NCBI GenBank assembly: GCA_017503065.1 | Contig: JAFVTT010000043.1 | Coordinates: 1-49,191, forward strand | Reading direction: 5' to 3' | Length of the DNA: 49,191 bases | Source: Bacteroidaceae bacterium | GTDB lineage: Bacteria; Bacteroidota; Bacteroidia; Bacteroidales; Bacteroidaceae | Part shown: positions 41,874-49,191 of the stretch, in pieces | How the letters are laid out: every line of letters starts with the position of its first letter | Position numbering within the stretch: position 1 is the first letter of the stretch | Translations under genes and position numbers: made by a program | The notes under the pieces: generated by a model | What the model saw: only the letters and a program-made list of their open reading frames with translations | Databases searched by the model: none | Told to the model about the DNA's origin: nothing

Positions 41874-43601
41874 CTATGCCAGCAATTCCTTGGCTCTGTT
41901 CAGTGCTTCGTCTATATTGTTGCAGAAATTCTTGCTACCAAGCACTTTGTGGAAATTGGCCTTCAGCAGTTGCTTCTGTACCTTGGGGGTGATGCCGGAG
42001 AGGATGACCTCCGTACCCTTCTCGTGGTTCATCTCCACCAGGGTGGTGAGGTTGTGGATACCTGTGGAGTCGATGAAGGGAACGCGGCGCATGCGGATGA
42101 TCTGTACCTTGGGACGGTTGCCGCCTTTCAGCGCAGACTCCAGTTCCTCGAACTTGTTGGCAATGCCGAAGAAGTAGGGACCGTTGATTTCATACACGGC
42201 ACAGCCTTCGGGAATGCTCAGGCTCTCCTCGGTTTCCTCGTTGGGGTGTATCTCGTTCTCGATGACGGAAATCTCCGTGGTTTCCATGACACGCTTGATG
42301 AACAGGGCGCATGCTATGATGAGGCCTATCTCGATGGCTATGGTCAGATCGAAGATGACGGTCAGGAAGAAAGTCACAAGCAGCACGGTAACGTCGCTCT
42401 TGGGGTTCTTCAGCAGTCCCTTGAAGGTGCGCCAGCCGCTCATGTTGTAACTCACCACCAGCAACACGCCGGCCAGTGTGGCCATGGGGATGTACTTGGC
42501 ATATGGCATCAGTACCAGCAGGATGAGCACCAGCACTATGGCATGTATGATACCGGCAATGGGGGTACGGCCGCCATTGTTGATGTTGGTCATGGTACGT
42601 GCAATGGCACCGGTGGCAGGTATGCCGCCGAATAGCGGTGTCACCAGATTGGCAACGCCCTGTGCCACCAACTCGGTATTGGAGTCGTGTCGGTCGCCTA
42701 TTACGCCGTCCGCCACGGCGGCACTGAGCAGGCTTTCAATGGCACCGAGTATGGCTATGGTAAAGGCTATGGGCAACAGGTCCTGAATGGTGTCGAAGGT
42801 AAAGTTGGGAACTACCATGTCAGGCAGTTGGGCCTGTATCTGGAAACGGTCGCCGATGGTGTCAATGCCCTCTATGCCGAACTGGCTCTTCATAAGCAGT
42901 ACTGCCAGTGTGCCCAGGAGTATGCCGTACAGGGAACCCGGTATCTTGTTCAGTACAGGTATGCGCCTTACTGCCATGGGGGACAGGATGATAATCAGCA
43001 GTGAACCAATGGCAACGAGGAAGTTCCATGGGTTGAACGTAGCGATGTTCTTGGCGTAGCATATCCATTTGCCTATGAAGTCGCCGGGAGTCTTCAGGGG
43101 AATGGTGATGGCCTCTCCTGTCTCGCTCACTGCCTGCTGTGTCAGTCCCAACACGTCGCCTATCTGTGTGGTGAAGATGGTTGCGGCAATACCTGCGGTG
43201 AAACCGATGATGATGGGGTAGGGGATGAACTTGATGACAGCCCCCAACTTGAACAATCCCAGTGCAATGAGTATCACGCCTGCCATCATGGTGGCAACGA
43301 GCAGACCCTGCAATCCGTATGCCGGGTCGGTGACTATTCCATAGATAATCACGATGAATGCACCCGTGGGGCCGCCAATCTGCACCTTACTGCCTCCAAG
43401 GGCGGAAATGATGAAACCGGCAACGATGGCCGTGATGATGCCCTTTTCGGGGGTCACTCCGCTGGCAATACCAAATGCAATGGCCAGAGGCAGGGCCACG
43501 ATGCCGACGATAATACCGGCCATCAGGTCCTTCATGAAACTTTCCTTGTTGTAGCCCTTCAATGAGTCGAGCAGACGTGGCTTCAAGACAAAACTCTTCA
43601 T
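41874..43601 (-). CDS. SulP family inorganic anion transporter with STAS domain
   Basis: Inner-membrane transporter of 575 residues, related to sulfate and bicarbonate carriers. The membrane part (about 20-430) has the family pattern DLMAGIIVGIVALPLAIAFG (25-44) and GPTGAFIVIIYGIV (77-90). The cytoplasmic STAS domain (about 445-575) contains PFIDSTGIHNLTTLV, in which the Ser/Thr of DSTG is the usual conserved position. Whether it carries sulfate, bicarbonate or another anion cannot be read from the sequence. It is transcribed alone on the minus strand, divergent to the peptide transporter gene. The 5' leader contains a hairpin at 43621-43650. Confidence 0.93.
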   Translation of the reverse strand: MKSFVLKPRLLDSLKGYNKESFMKDLMAGIIVGIVALPLAIAFGIASGVTPEKGIITAIVAGFIISALGGSKVQIGGPTGAFIVIIYGIVTDPAYGLQGLLVATMMAGVILIALGLFKLGAVIKFIPYPIIIGFTAGIAATIFTTQIGDVLGLTQQAVSETGEAITIPLKTPGDFIGKWICYAKNIATFNPWNFLVAIGSLLIIILSPMAVRRIPVLNKIPGSLYGILLGTLAVLLMKSQFGIEGIDTIGDRFQIQAQLPDMVVPNFTFDTIQDLLPIAFTIAILGAIESLLSAAVADGVIGDRHDSNTELVAQGVANLVTPLFGGIPATGAIARTMTNINNGGRTPIAGIIHAIVLVLILLVLMPYAKYIPMATLAGVLLVVSYNMSGWRTFKGLLKNPKSDVTVLLVTFFLTVIFDLTIAIEIGLIIACALFIKRVMETTEISVIENEIHPNEETEESLSIPEGCAVYEINGPYFFGIANKFEELESALKGGNRPKVQIIRMRRVPFIDSTGIHNLTTLVEMNHEKGTEVILSGITPKVQKQLLKANFHKVLGSKNFCNNIDEALNRAKELLA

Positions 43602-43620
43602 AAATGTGTCCTGTTCTGAA

Positions 43621-43650
43621 CCTTGCAGAGGGCCTGTGCCTCCGGCAAGG
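43621..43650 (-). other. Hairpin in the leader of the SulP gene
   Basis: CCTTGC at 43621-43626 and GCAAGG at 43645-43650 pair, with GAGG/CCTC extending the stem after short bulges. It sits 20 bases before the start codon and could affect translation. I do not recognise a known riboswitch. Confidence 0.4.
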
Positions 43651-43687
43651 TAATGATGAAATGGTAATAAATGTTATAATTGTGTTG

Positions 43688-43695
43688 CAAAGGTA
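43688..43695 (-). promoter_or_regulatory. Candidate -7 box for the SulP gene
   Basis: Read on the minus strand this is TACCTTTG, a perfect -7 consensus, 86 bases before the start codon. A -33 box is not evident. Confidence 0.5.
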
Positions 43696-43737
43696 CGATT
43701 ATTTGGTCAAGTAGTATATACATTGGTTTATTTTTGT

Positions 43738-43745
43738 TAACTTTG
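43738..43745 (+). promoter_or_regulatory. Candidate -7 box for the POT transporter gene
   Basis: TAACTTTG matches TAnnTTTG 68 bases before the start codon. No TTTG at 19-20 bases upstream was found, so the call is tentative. Confidence 0.45.
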
Positions 43746-43813
43746 CCACGCTATTATTAACATATATCAATCCGAAACTAATAATTAATCAATAATCTAA
43801 ACAAAATCTATCT

Positions 43814-45343
43814 ATGTTTGAAGGACAACCTAAAGGTCTTTGGGCCCTCGCTTTGGCCAACACGGGCGAGCGCTTTGGTTACTACACTATGTTGGCGGTG
43901 TTCACATTGTTCCTGCAGGCCAATTTCGGCTTTGATGCGAAGTTGACAAGTTCAATCTTCTCCGTATTCCTGGGCTTGGTTTATTTCCTGCCTTTGATTG
44001 GCGGTATCTTGGCAGACAAGTTCGGCTATCACAAGATGGTTACCATCGGTATCTTCATCATGTTTGCCGGTTATGTGTTGCTTTCTTTGCCTCTTGGCAA
44101 GGACTCAGTCGCTTTGATAGCCATGGCAGGTGCGCTGGTTGCTATCAGCCTTGGCACTGGCTTGTTTAAGGGTAACTTGCAGGTAATGGTGGGCGACCTC
44201 TACAATGAACCCAAGTATGCCCAGAAGCGCGACTCTGGTTTCCAGTTGTTTTACATGGCCATCAACATCGGTGCCATGTTCGCTCCCACTGCGGCTATCA
44301 GCCTGATGGATTATGCGCAGAACACCATGGGCGTGTCAGAGGCAGACTCTTACCACTATGCCTTTGCCGTAGCATGCGCTTCTCTTATCTTCTCCATTGC
44401 CATTTATTATGCCGGTATGTTCACATTCCGTCATGTTATCGGTGGTAAGAAGAAGGATGACAAGAAGTCTGATGCACAGGAAGTTGCCGCTGTAGACGAA
44501 CTTACTCCTGCCGAGACAAAGGAGCGTATCGTATGCCTCTGCCTGGTAATGGTCGTGGTTGTGTTCTTCTGGATGGCATTCCACCAGAATGGTCTTACCC
44601 TGACATTCTTTGCGCGTGACTATACAGCAACATCTTCTTCTGGCGTAGAGTCAATGATGTTCAACGTATGGAATCTGGTTGCTGCCATCTTCATTGTGTT
44701 CGGTGGCTTCTCTATCTTCCAGAGCAAGACCGGCAAGGGTAAGGGTATTGGTCTTGGCCTCGTTGTCGCCGCCGCTGCCTTCCTTTATTGGCAGTACACC
44801 CAGTTGCCCGAATCCATTTCCATCAGCGCTCCCATCTTCCAGCAGTTCAATGCTTGCTTCGTGGTAATGCTCACTCCTGTCAGCATCGCCTTCTTCGGAT
44901 GGTTGGCCAAGTTGGGCAAGGAACCCAAGGCTCCCGTTAAGATTGGTTTGGGTATGCTTGTAGCGGCCGCCGCTTATGTGTTGATGATTGCAGGTAGCAT
45001 CGGTTTGCCAGCCCCAATAAATGATGCTAACGGTTCTCCCTTGCACATGGCAGATGTTACCCCCAACCTCCTTGTAGGCACTTACCTCGTGCTCACCTTT
45101 GCAGAATTGCTGCTTTCTCCCATCGGTATCTCATTCGTGTCCAAGGTTGCTCCTCCAAAGTACAAGGGCATGATGATGGGTGCATGGTTCGTGTCTACCG
45201 CTTTGGGTAACATGTTGGTGGCAATCCCCGGTTTCCTGTGGGGTATGGATCTCACCATCGTATGGGGTACCCTGATGGTTATTTGCGTTGTTGCCGCCCT
45301 GTTCATCTTCTCCATCATCAAGAAACTTAACAAGGTCAGCTGA
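43814..45343 (+). CDS. POT-family proton-dependent oligopeptide transporter
   Basis: Inner-membrane MFS carrier of 509 residues with 12-14 hydrophobic segments that imports di- and tripeptides with protons. Helix 1 carries ANTGERFGYYTMLAVFTLFL (15-34), the ExxERFxYY-type signature of POT proteins, but the first Glu is replaced by Asn (NTGER). LIGGILADKFGYHKMVTIGI (61-80) is the MFS loop motif, and GLFKGNLQVMVGDLY (about 117-131) the second POT motif. A polar loop (GGKKKDDKKSDAQEVAAVDE) separates the two halves. It could take up peptides released by the secreted protease, although the genes are far apart. It ends at a terminator that overlaps the next promoter. Confidence 0.92.
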   Translation: MFEGQPKGLWALALANTGERFGYYTMLAVFTLFLQANFGFDAKLTSSIFSVFLGLVYFLPLIGGILADKFGYHKMVTIGIFIMFAGYVLLSLPLGKDSVALIAMAGALVAISLGTGLFKGNLQVMVGDLYNEPKYAQKRDSGFQLFYMAINIGAMFAPTAAISLMDYAQNTMGVSEADSYHYAFAVACASLIFSIAIYYAGMFTFRHVIGGKKKDDKKSDAQEVAAVDELTPAETKERIVCLCLVMVVVVFFWMAFHQNGLTLTFFARDYTATSSSGVESMMFNVWNLVAAIFIVFGGFSIFQSKTGKGKGIGLGLVVAAAAFLYWQYTQLPESISISAPIFQQFNACFVVMLTPVSIAFFGWLAKLGKEPKAPVKIGLGMLVAAAAYVLMIAGSIGLPAPINDANGSPLHMADVTPNLLVGTYLVLTFAELLLSPIGISFVSKVAPPKYKGMMMGAWFVSTALGNMLVAIPGFLWGMDLTIVWGTLMVICVVAALFIFSIIKKLNKVS

Positions 45344-45404
45344 TAACGGCTTTTGCACCTCCCAAGGTCTTCCCTAAGACCTCCGAGTGTTAAAATAATG
45401 TTAA

Positions 45405-45440
45405 ACGGGCACATTCCTTTGGGAGTGTGCCCGTCTTGCT
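45405..45440 (+). terminator. Terminator of the POT gene
   Basis: ACGGGCACATTCC pairs with GGAGTGTGCCCGT (13 bp, one G-T wobble) around the loop TTTG, followed by CTTGCTTT. A smaller stem (AGGTCTT/AAGACCT, 45365-45383) lies just upstream. The loop TTTG doubles as the -33 box of the next promoter. Confidence 0.8.
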
Positions 45441-45449
45441 TTATCTTTG
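45418..45449 (+). promoter_or_regulatory. Promoter of the ABC-GntR operon
   Basis: TTTG (45418-45421), a 20-base spacer and TATCTTTG (45442-45449) match the consensus fully. The start codon is 25 bases downstream. It overlaps the terminator of the upstream gene. Confidence 0.8.
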
Positions 45450-45474
45450 CGGTGTACTATTAAACTATGACACT

Positions 45475-46182
45475 ATGATAACTATTAAGGACCTAACCTT
45501 TGCCTATGGGAAGAAGAATCCTGTCCTGCAGGATTTCTCGCTTGATTTTCAGCAAGGAAACATCTATGGACTTCTGGGTAAGAATGGCACTGGCAAGAGT
45601 ACTTTGCTCTACCTGATTATGGGATTGTTGCATGCCCAAAAGGGCGAGGTGCTGGTGGATGGCATGTCTGGCAAGGACAGAAACCCTGAGTTGATGAGGG
45701 AGATGTTCCTTTTGCCCGAGGAGTATGACCTGCCTGCCGTGCACCTTTCTGCCTACGTAGGTGCCATTGCACCATTTTACCCCAATTTTAGCATGGAATT
45801 GATGGAGAAGTGCCTTGACTGTTTTGAAATGACGTCCGATGTGAACCTTGGTGCGCTTTCCATGGGACAGAAGAAGAAGGTGTACATGTGCATTGCCTTG
45901 GCGGCAAATACACCTTATTTATTTATGGACGAACCCACCAATGGTCTTGACATACTTTCCAAGAGCCAGTTCCGCAAGGCTATCGTAACGGCCATGTCGC
46001 CCGAAAAGACAATAATCGTGAGTACGCACCAGGTGCACGATGTGGAGCGTGTGCTGGATCATGTGGTCATCATCGACCGCAACAGGGTATTGCTCAACCA
46101 GTCCCTTGTGGAGAATGAAGAACCCGTGGATTTGGAGAAACTGTTCGTTGATACATTAACCCATAACTCTTTGCAACAATGA
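45475..46182 (+). CDS. ABC transporter ATP-binding protein (YtrB-like)
   Basis: ATPase subunit of 235 residues. The ATG at 45475 is used because it fits the promoter at 45418 and the start of the cassette (MITIKDLTFAYG). Walker A is GLLGKNGTGKST (32-43), the signature is the variant LSMGQKKK, and Walker B is YLFMDEPTNGLD with HQVHDVE as the H-loop. It overlaps the permease gene by four bases (ATGA), and a GntR regulator follows, the arrangement of YtrABC-type systems that often answer to cell-envelope or antibiotic stress. The cargo is unknown. Confidence 0.92.
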   Translation: MITIKDLTFAYGKKNPVLQDFSLDFQQGNIYGLLGKNGTGKSTLLYLIMGLLHAQKGEVLVDGMSGKDRNPELMREMFLLPEEYDLPAVHLSAYVGAIAPFYPNFSMELMEKCLDCFEMTSDVNLGALSMGQKKKVYMCIALAANTPYLFMDEPTNGLDILSKSQFRKAIVTAMSPEKTIIVSTHQVHDVERVLDHVVIIDRNRVLLNQSLVENEEPVDLEKLFVDTLTHNSLQQ

Positions 46183-47069
46183 AAAACTTCGATATAAGAC
46201 GTTTCTGTGCCGTGGCACGCTGGGACCTCACCATCAACCGTGCCTTTTACAACAAGATGGCTATGGCAATAGCAGCATGCTCCATTCTGCCGGTGCTGTT
46301 TTATCATGCCATAGAACTTCTGGAAAAGGTTATGGATTCCGATGGAGTGGGCAAACCCTATTCTTCGTTCCTGGGTGACCTGGAGATCATATCTGTATTC
46401 ATCTCTGTCTTTTCCAGCATTGCTCTAACGGTGGTCCTCGGTTTTATGTTTCATAATCTCAGGAGCCGTCAGGGCAGGATTGCAGAACTCACTCTGCCAG
46501 CCTCTAATATCGAGCGTTTTCTGTGGCATGCCTTCGTGGTGCTGGTGGGAGCGCATGTGTGGTTTCTGATGTCGGTGGCACTGGCCGAGATATTGAATGC
46601 CATACTTGTGGCGGTAACATTCAATTTTGGCGACTATGAATACGTGTCCCTGACGTCAAAGGTGTGCAATAACTTCTATAGGACCTTGCCAACGTCCATG
46701 GTGTTTGACGAGAGTTTCCATCTTGGGGCTTATGTGGCAATAATACTGTCTTCATTATTGGGCATGTCTGTCTATCCGCTTTTCAATGCCTGGAAATATC
46801 GACATAACATTGCCTATACCATTTTGTTCTACATCTTGGCATGGTTGCTGCTGATTGTGCTCATATCAGCATGTGCTGCTTTTGCTGCTATCTGCTCATG
46901 GGATGTGGCAGGCTTTTTCTATAGAACTATCGGTTTCTTTGAGAATGTTCCCTCCTGGTGCCCTGTTCTTGTCCTTGATATATTCCTTGCTGGACTTTTG
47001 TTCCTCATGTGGCGTTGCACCTATCGCATGTATTGCAAGGCACAGATTACCACCCGTCGCAACCCCTAA
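46179..47069 (+). CDS. ABC transporter membrane subunit
   Basis: Inner-membrane protein of 296 residues with about six hydrophobic helices, for example MAMAIAACSILPVLFYHAIE (27-46) and YTILFYILAWLLLIVLISAC near residues 211-230. I see no periplasmic binding protein gene. Its start overlaps the ATPase stop by four bases, so it is translationally coupled and is taken as the partner permease. Sequence alone does not show a substrate; the setting with a small GntR regulator suggests an export or envelope-stress system. Confidence 0.82.
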   Translation: MKNFDIRRFCAVARWDLTINRAFYNKMAMAIAACSILPVLFYHAIELLEKVMDSDGVGKPYSSFLGDLEIISVFISVFSSIALTVVLGFMFHNLRSRQGRIAELTLPASNIERFLWHAFVVLVGAHVWFLMSVALAEILNAILVAVTFNFGDYEYVSLTSKVCNNFYRTLPTSMVFDESFHLGAYVAIILSSLLGMSVYPLFNAWKYRHNIAYTILFYILAWLLLIVLISACAAFAAICSWDVAGFFYRTIGFFENVPSWCPVLVLDIFLAGLLFLMWRCTYRMYCKAQITTRRNP

Positions 47070-47080
47070 TACCTGCGCTT

Positions 47081-47446
47081 ATGGAATTCAAGAATCAGAA
47101 ACCGATATATCTGCAGATTGCCGACCATATCTGCAACAGGATACTCCTTGGGGAATATGGTGAGGACGAGCGTCTTCCCTCGGTTCGCGAGTTTGCGGCA
47201 GAGGTGGAGGTAAACGTAAATACCGTCACCCGCACCTTTGAATACCTGCAACAGAACGAGGTGGTGGCTTCCCGTCGCGGACTTGGCGTATTTGTCATGC
47301 CAGGAGCACGCGAAAGGGTTTATGCCATGCGCCGTACAGAGTTCTTCAAGGAGCAGTTGCCCGAGGTCTTTGCCCTAATGGATACTCTTGGTATCTCCAT
47401 GGAGGAGGTGGCAACACAATACGACGCATCAAGGCGCGCAACGTGA
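47081..47446 (+). CDS. Small GntR-family regulator (YtrA-like)
   Basis: Cytoplasmic repressor of 121 residues. ATG 47081 is chosen because the winged-helix domain starts right there (MEFKNQKPIYLQIADHICNR) and it lies 11 bases after the permease stop. The helix-turn-helix is LPSVREFAAEVEVNVNTVTR (about 36-55), followed by the wing RRGLGVFV. The effector domain is only a short helical tail, as in the YtrA subgroup that controls neighbouring ABC genes. It probably represses its own operon. The last codons and the stop lie in the first unit of a 22-base tandem repeat. Confidence 0.9.
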   Translation: MEFKNQKPIYLQIADHICNRILLGEYGEDERLPSVREFAAEVEVNVNTVTRTFEYLQQNEVVASRRGLGVFVMPGARERVYAMRRTEFFKEQLPEVFALMDTLGISMEEVATQYDASRRAT

Positions 47447-47500
47447 GGCGAGGCCCATCGCATCACGAGGCATTGTCCATCGCAACGTGAGGCGTTGCCC
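47435..47500. repeat. 22-bp tandem repeat, three copies, overlapping the gntR stop
   Basis: Units at 47435-47456, 47457-47478 and 47479-47500 share the pattern GCAACGTGAGGCGTTGCCC. Unit 3 can form the small hairpin GCAACG-TGAGG-CGTTGC. The gntR stop codon TGA lies inside unit 1, so the repeat has entered the coding end. Confidence 0.85.
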
Positions 47501-47537
47501 ATAGGAATATATTTCATTTTTAAACACTCTAAGCAAT

Positions 47538-47858
47538 ATGATTATCACAACAACACCCAACATCGAGGGAAAGCAGGTTTCACGCTACTTGGGCGTGGTG
47601 ACCGGAGAAACAATTTTCGGCATGAACGTGGTGCGCGACTTCTTCGCCTCCATCCGCGACATAGTGGGCGGACGTGCCAAGTCCTATGAAGAAGTCCTCG
47701 CCCGTGCCAAGGACGAGGCTCTGGCGGAAATGACCGAGCGTGCCAAGGCTCTTGGTGCCAACGCCATACTCAGTGTCTCACTGGATTATGAGTCCATCGG
47801 CGGAAGCGGTTCCATGCTCATGGTCACCTGTAGTGGCACTGCCGTGTGGGTGGAATAG
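47538..47858 (+). CDS. YbjQ/UPF0145 family protein
   Basis: Small cytoplasmic protein of 106 residues of the YbjQ (UPF0145) family, which forms pentamers in solved structures and has no firm function. Family features are [20 protein letters not shown] (3-22), [20 protein letters not shown] (23-42), [19 protein letters not shown] (44-62) and [17 protein letters not shown] (69-85). Length is normal. It lies after the 22-base repeats. No clear promoter is seen, so it may be read through from the GntR operon. Confidence 0.92.
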   Translation: MIITTTPNIEGKQVSRYLGVVTGETIFGMNVVRDFFASIRDIVGGRAKSYEEVLARAKDEALAEMTERAKALGANAILSVSLDYESIGGSGSMLMVTCSGTAVWVE

Positions 47859-47898
47859 GGCTTAATATACACGGTAACTATAATTGTTGTATTTGACT

Positions 47899-47930
47899 TT
47901 TGTCCCATTCCGAAATAATTGTTACCTTTG
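47899..47930 (+). promoter_or_regulatory. Promoter of the DUF975 gene
   Basis: TTTG (47899-47902), a 20-base spacer and TACCTTTG (47923-47930). The start codon is 38 bases downstream. Confidence 0.8.
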
Positions 47931-47968
47931 CATCAGTATTTAGTGAAATTCCATAACAATTCAATTTT

Positions 47969-48598
47969 ATGATTAAGTCAGCATCAGAAATCCGTTCTGC
48001 CGCCCGTACGGCTTTGAGCGGTCATTGGGCAGAAGCCGCAATGTTTACCTTCGTCTATTACCTTGCCTCTTGGGCAATCGGTGCTGTGTCTGCCGGCCTC
48101 GATCTGATTGTGCCAGGCGCATCCATGTTGGTGATCTTGCTTGTCCTCCCAATGGGATGGGGATATTCAGTCGCATTTCTGGGCAATAGACGTGGTGCAG
48201 AAGATCCCTTCAATGTCTCTCACTTGTTAGATGGTTACAAGGACTTCGGCCGTATCTTCACCACCATTCTGCTCATGCAGTTGTATACATTCCTTTGGAC
48301 CTTGTTGCTCATTGTTCCCGGTATCATCAAGGCTCTTTCCTATTCCATGACCAGCTTCGTCCTGTACGATAATCCCGAGATGAAGAACAACGAGGCTATC
48401 GAACTCAGCATGAAGATGATGGATGGCCACAAGATGGACCTGCTGTGGCTTTATCTCACCTTCATTGGATGGGGCATCCTGTGTATCTTCACATTTGGAA
48501 TAGGTTATTTCTGGCTCGCTCCGTATATGCAGGCTTCTTTGGCCCGGTTCTACGAGGAAGTTAAGGAAGACTATATCACAAGATACGCATTGGCATAA
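47969..48598 (+). CDS. DUF975 family membrane protein
   Basis: Integral membrane protein of 209 residues. The N-terminus has the DUF975 pattern IRSAARTALSGHWAEAAMF (8-26). Hydrophobic segments follow at about 24-45, 50-70, 95-120 and 158-185, with a conserved amphipathic middle (NNEAIELSMKMMDGHKMDLL, 139-158). The function of the family is unknown. It has its own promoter and terminator, so it is a single-gene unit. Confidence 0.88.
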   Translation: MIKSASEIRSAARTALSGHWAEAAMFTFVYYLASWAIGAVSAGLDLIVPGASMLVILLVLPMGWGYSVAFLGNRRGAEDPFNVSHLLDGYKDFGRIFTTILLMQLYTFLWTLLLIVPGIIKALSYSMTSFVLYDNPEMKNNEAIELSMKMMDGHKMDLLWLYLTFIGWGILCIFTFGIGYFWLAPYMQASLARFYEEVKEDYITRYALA

Positions 48599-48627
48599 TA
48601 CTGCATTTTTAAGAATAACAGGAAGAT

Positions 48628-48668
48628 AGGAGAGCGAGTCCGACAGAGGGTTCACTCTCCTTGCTTTT
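48628..48668 (+). terminator. Terminator of the DUF975 gene
   Basis: AGGAGAG (48628-48634) pairs with CTCTCCT (48655-48661); an inner GAGTCC/GGGTTC stem extends it after single-base bulges. TGCTTTT follows. Confidence 0.75.
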
Positions 48669-48818
48669 AAATCCCACCGGACATTAGCGTTATTATGATA
48701 ATTATCCTTTGTTTTTGAACAGATGACAAAAGATGCTTTCATTGACGCATAGCAGCCCGATGACCGGTTGGGGATTATAGTTCCCCATCTCCCGTTTCCT
48801 CGTCCAACGTTCACCCCT

Positions 48819-48837
48819 CCCTCCCTCTCAGGGAGGG
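48819..48837. repeat. GC-rich hairpin, intergenic repeat fragment
   Basis: CCCTCCCT-CTC-AGGGAGGG is a perfect 8-bp stem in a C/G-rich stretch (about 48812-48860). It resembles the C/G-rich hairpin segments at 13455-13490 and 14846-15144. Otherwise the gap 48669-48917 holds no gene that I can support. Confidence 0.6.
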
Positions 48838-48953
48838 CCGGGGTGGGTCCCCCCTATATATTATATAATAATGTATCCCCACCCTCCTCCCTCCAATTAT
48901 TGTCCATTCTACACCCCTTTTTCGCTTTTTTCTTAAAAAAACTTTCGCAACCC

Positions 48954-48984
48954 TTTGCCAGTTTGCGGAAAAGTCTTACCTTTG
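48954..48984 (+). promoter_or_regulatory. Strong promoter, probably of a ribosomal RNA operon
   Basis: TTTG (48954-48957), a 19-base spacer and TACCTTTG (48977-48984) form a perfect consensus promoter. A T/A-run region (48918-48945) lies directly upstream like an UP element. No open reading frame follows, and a boxA-like site does. Confidence 0.8.
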
Positions 48985-49191
48985 CACTCGCAAAACGGGA
49001 ACACCTCCTACGAGCGATCATGGAGGATGTTTTCTTGCGCTAAGGAAGAAAGAGTTCTTTGACAGATTTTCATAGACAGAAATTGTAGTACAGGCTCCGT
49101 GCATGTCCATATATAAGGATATGTATGGAGGGTAAAAGAGAAAAACTTGTCGATTCCCTTTGCCGAGGTATCATACTTAAAGATTATCTGA
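48985..49191 (+). other. Probable rRNA operon leader with boxA-like element
   Basis: GTTCTTTGACA at 49054-49064 resembles the boxA antitermination site (E. coli TGCTCTTTAACA) that stands before 16S rRNA. A hairpin made from ACCTCC/GGAGG sequence (about 49000-49032) lies between promoter and boxA. The window ends before any recognisable 16S sequence, so the assignment rests on promoter strength, lack of a gene and the boxA match. Confidence 0.65.

Noticed and set aside
47009..47080. Earlier ATG for the GntR regulator
   Set aside because: It would overlap the permease gene by 61 bases, and the extra residues match nothing in GntR proteins.
48768..49043. Plus-strand 91-codon frame near the end of the window
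   Set aside because: It crosses the GC-rich repeat and the rRNA-type promoter, and its Pro/Ser/Leu-rich product looks like translated non-coding DNA.

Overview
This window is chromosomal DNA from a member of the order Bacteroidales, most likely a gut or oral Bacteroides/Prevotella-type anaerobe. The evidence is a SusC/SusD outer-membrane pair, SprA of the type IX secretion system, several lipoproteins and glycosidases for host or dietary glycans, no Shine-Dalgarno sites, and many promoters of the Bacteroidales form TTTG-N19/20-TAnnTTTG. I cannot name the species.

Layout. 1-6901: a SusC-type porin (5' end cut by the window), its SusD partner and a third surface lipoprotein, closed by a terminator. 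7005-9386: a secreted M6 metalloprotease with a T9SS-like C-terminal tail. 9558-13291: an ABC-F ATPase and a transglutaminase-like lipoprotein. 13508-22474: a GH29 fucosidase, CutC, a GH20 lipoprotein, a two-CBM20 4-alpha-glucanotransferase and a second GH20 hexosaminidase. 22495-23574: mnmA. 23630-28483: a suspected surface-modification block made of a cytidylyltransferase/PLP-enzyme fusion, an opine-dehydrogenase-like protein, a membrane acyltransferase (minus strand) and a LicD-type transferase. 28611-37769 (minus strand): a DUF486 membrane protein, the very large sprA, and ruvA. 37886-41537: etfB-etfA-acyl-CoA dehydrogenase operon. 41874-43601: SulP anion transporter (minus). 43814-47446: POT peptide transporter, then an ABC ATPase-permease-GntR operon. 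47538-48598: YbjQ-like and DUF975 proteins. The window ends in what looks like the promoter and leader of a ribosomal RNA operon.

How the genes may work together. The SusCD locus carries no glycosidase but is followed by a secreted protease, so its substrate may be peptide or glycoprotein. Fucosidase plus two hexosaminidases fit trimming of mucin or other host glycans. The protease tail and SprA, both here, point to a working T9SS. The most unusual block is 23630-28483. Its fused enzyme could make and CTP-activate an amino-alcohol phosphate, the opine-dehydrogenase-like enzyme could N-alkylate it, and LicD could transfer it to a glycan; this chain is inference.

The intergenic regions are rich in structure: paired palindromes with compensating changes, a nested inverted repeat of about 300 bp, CTAG-phased repeats, two different 22-bp tandem repeats, and dispersed short repeats that recur in several gaps.
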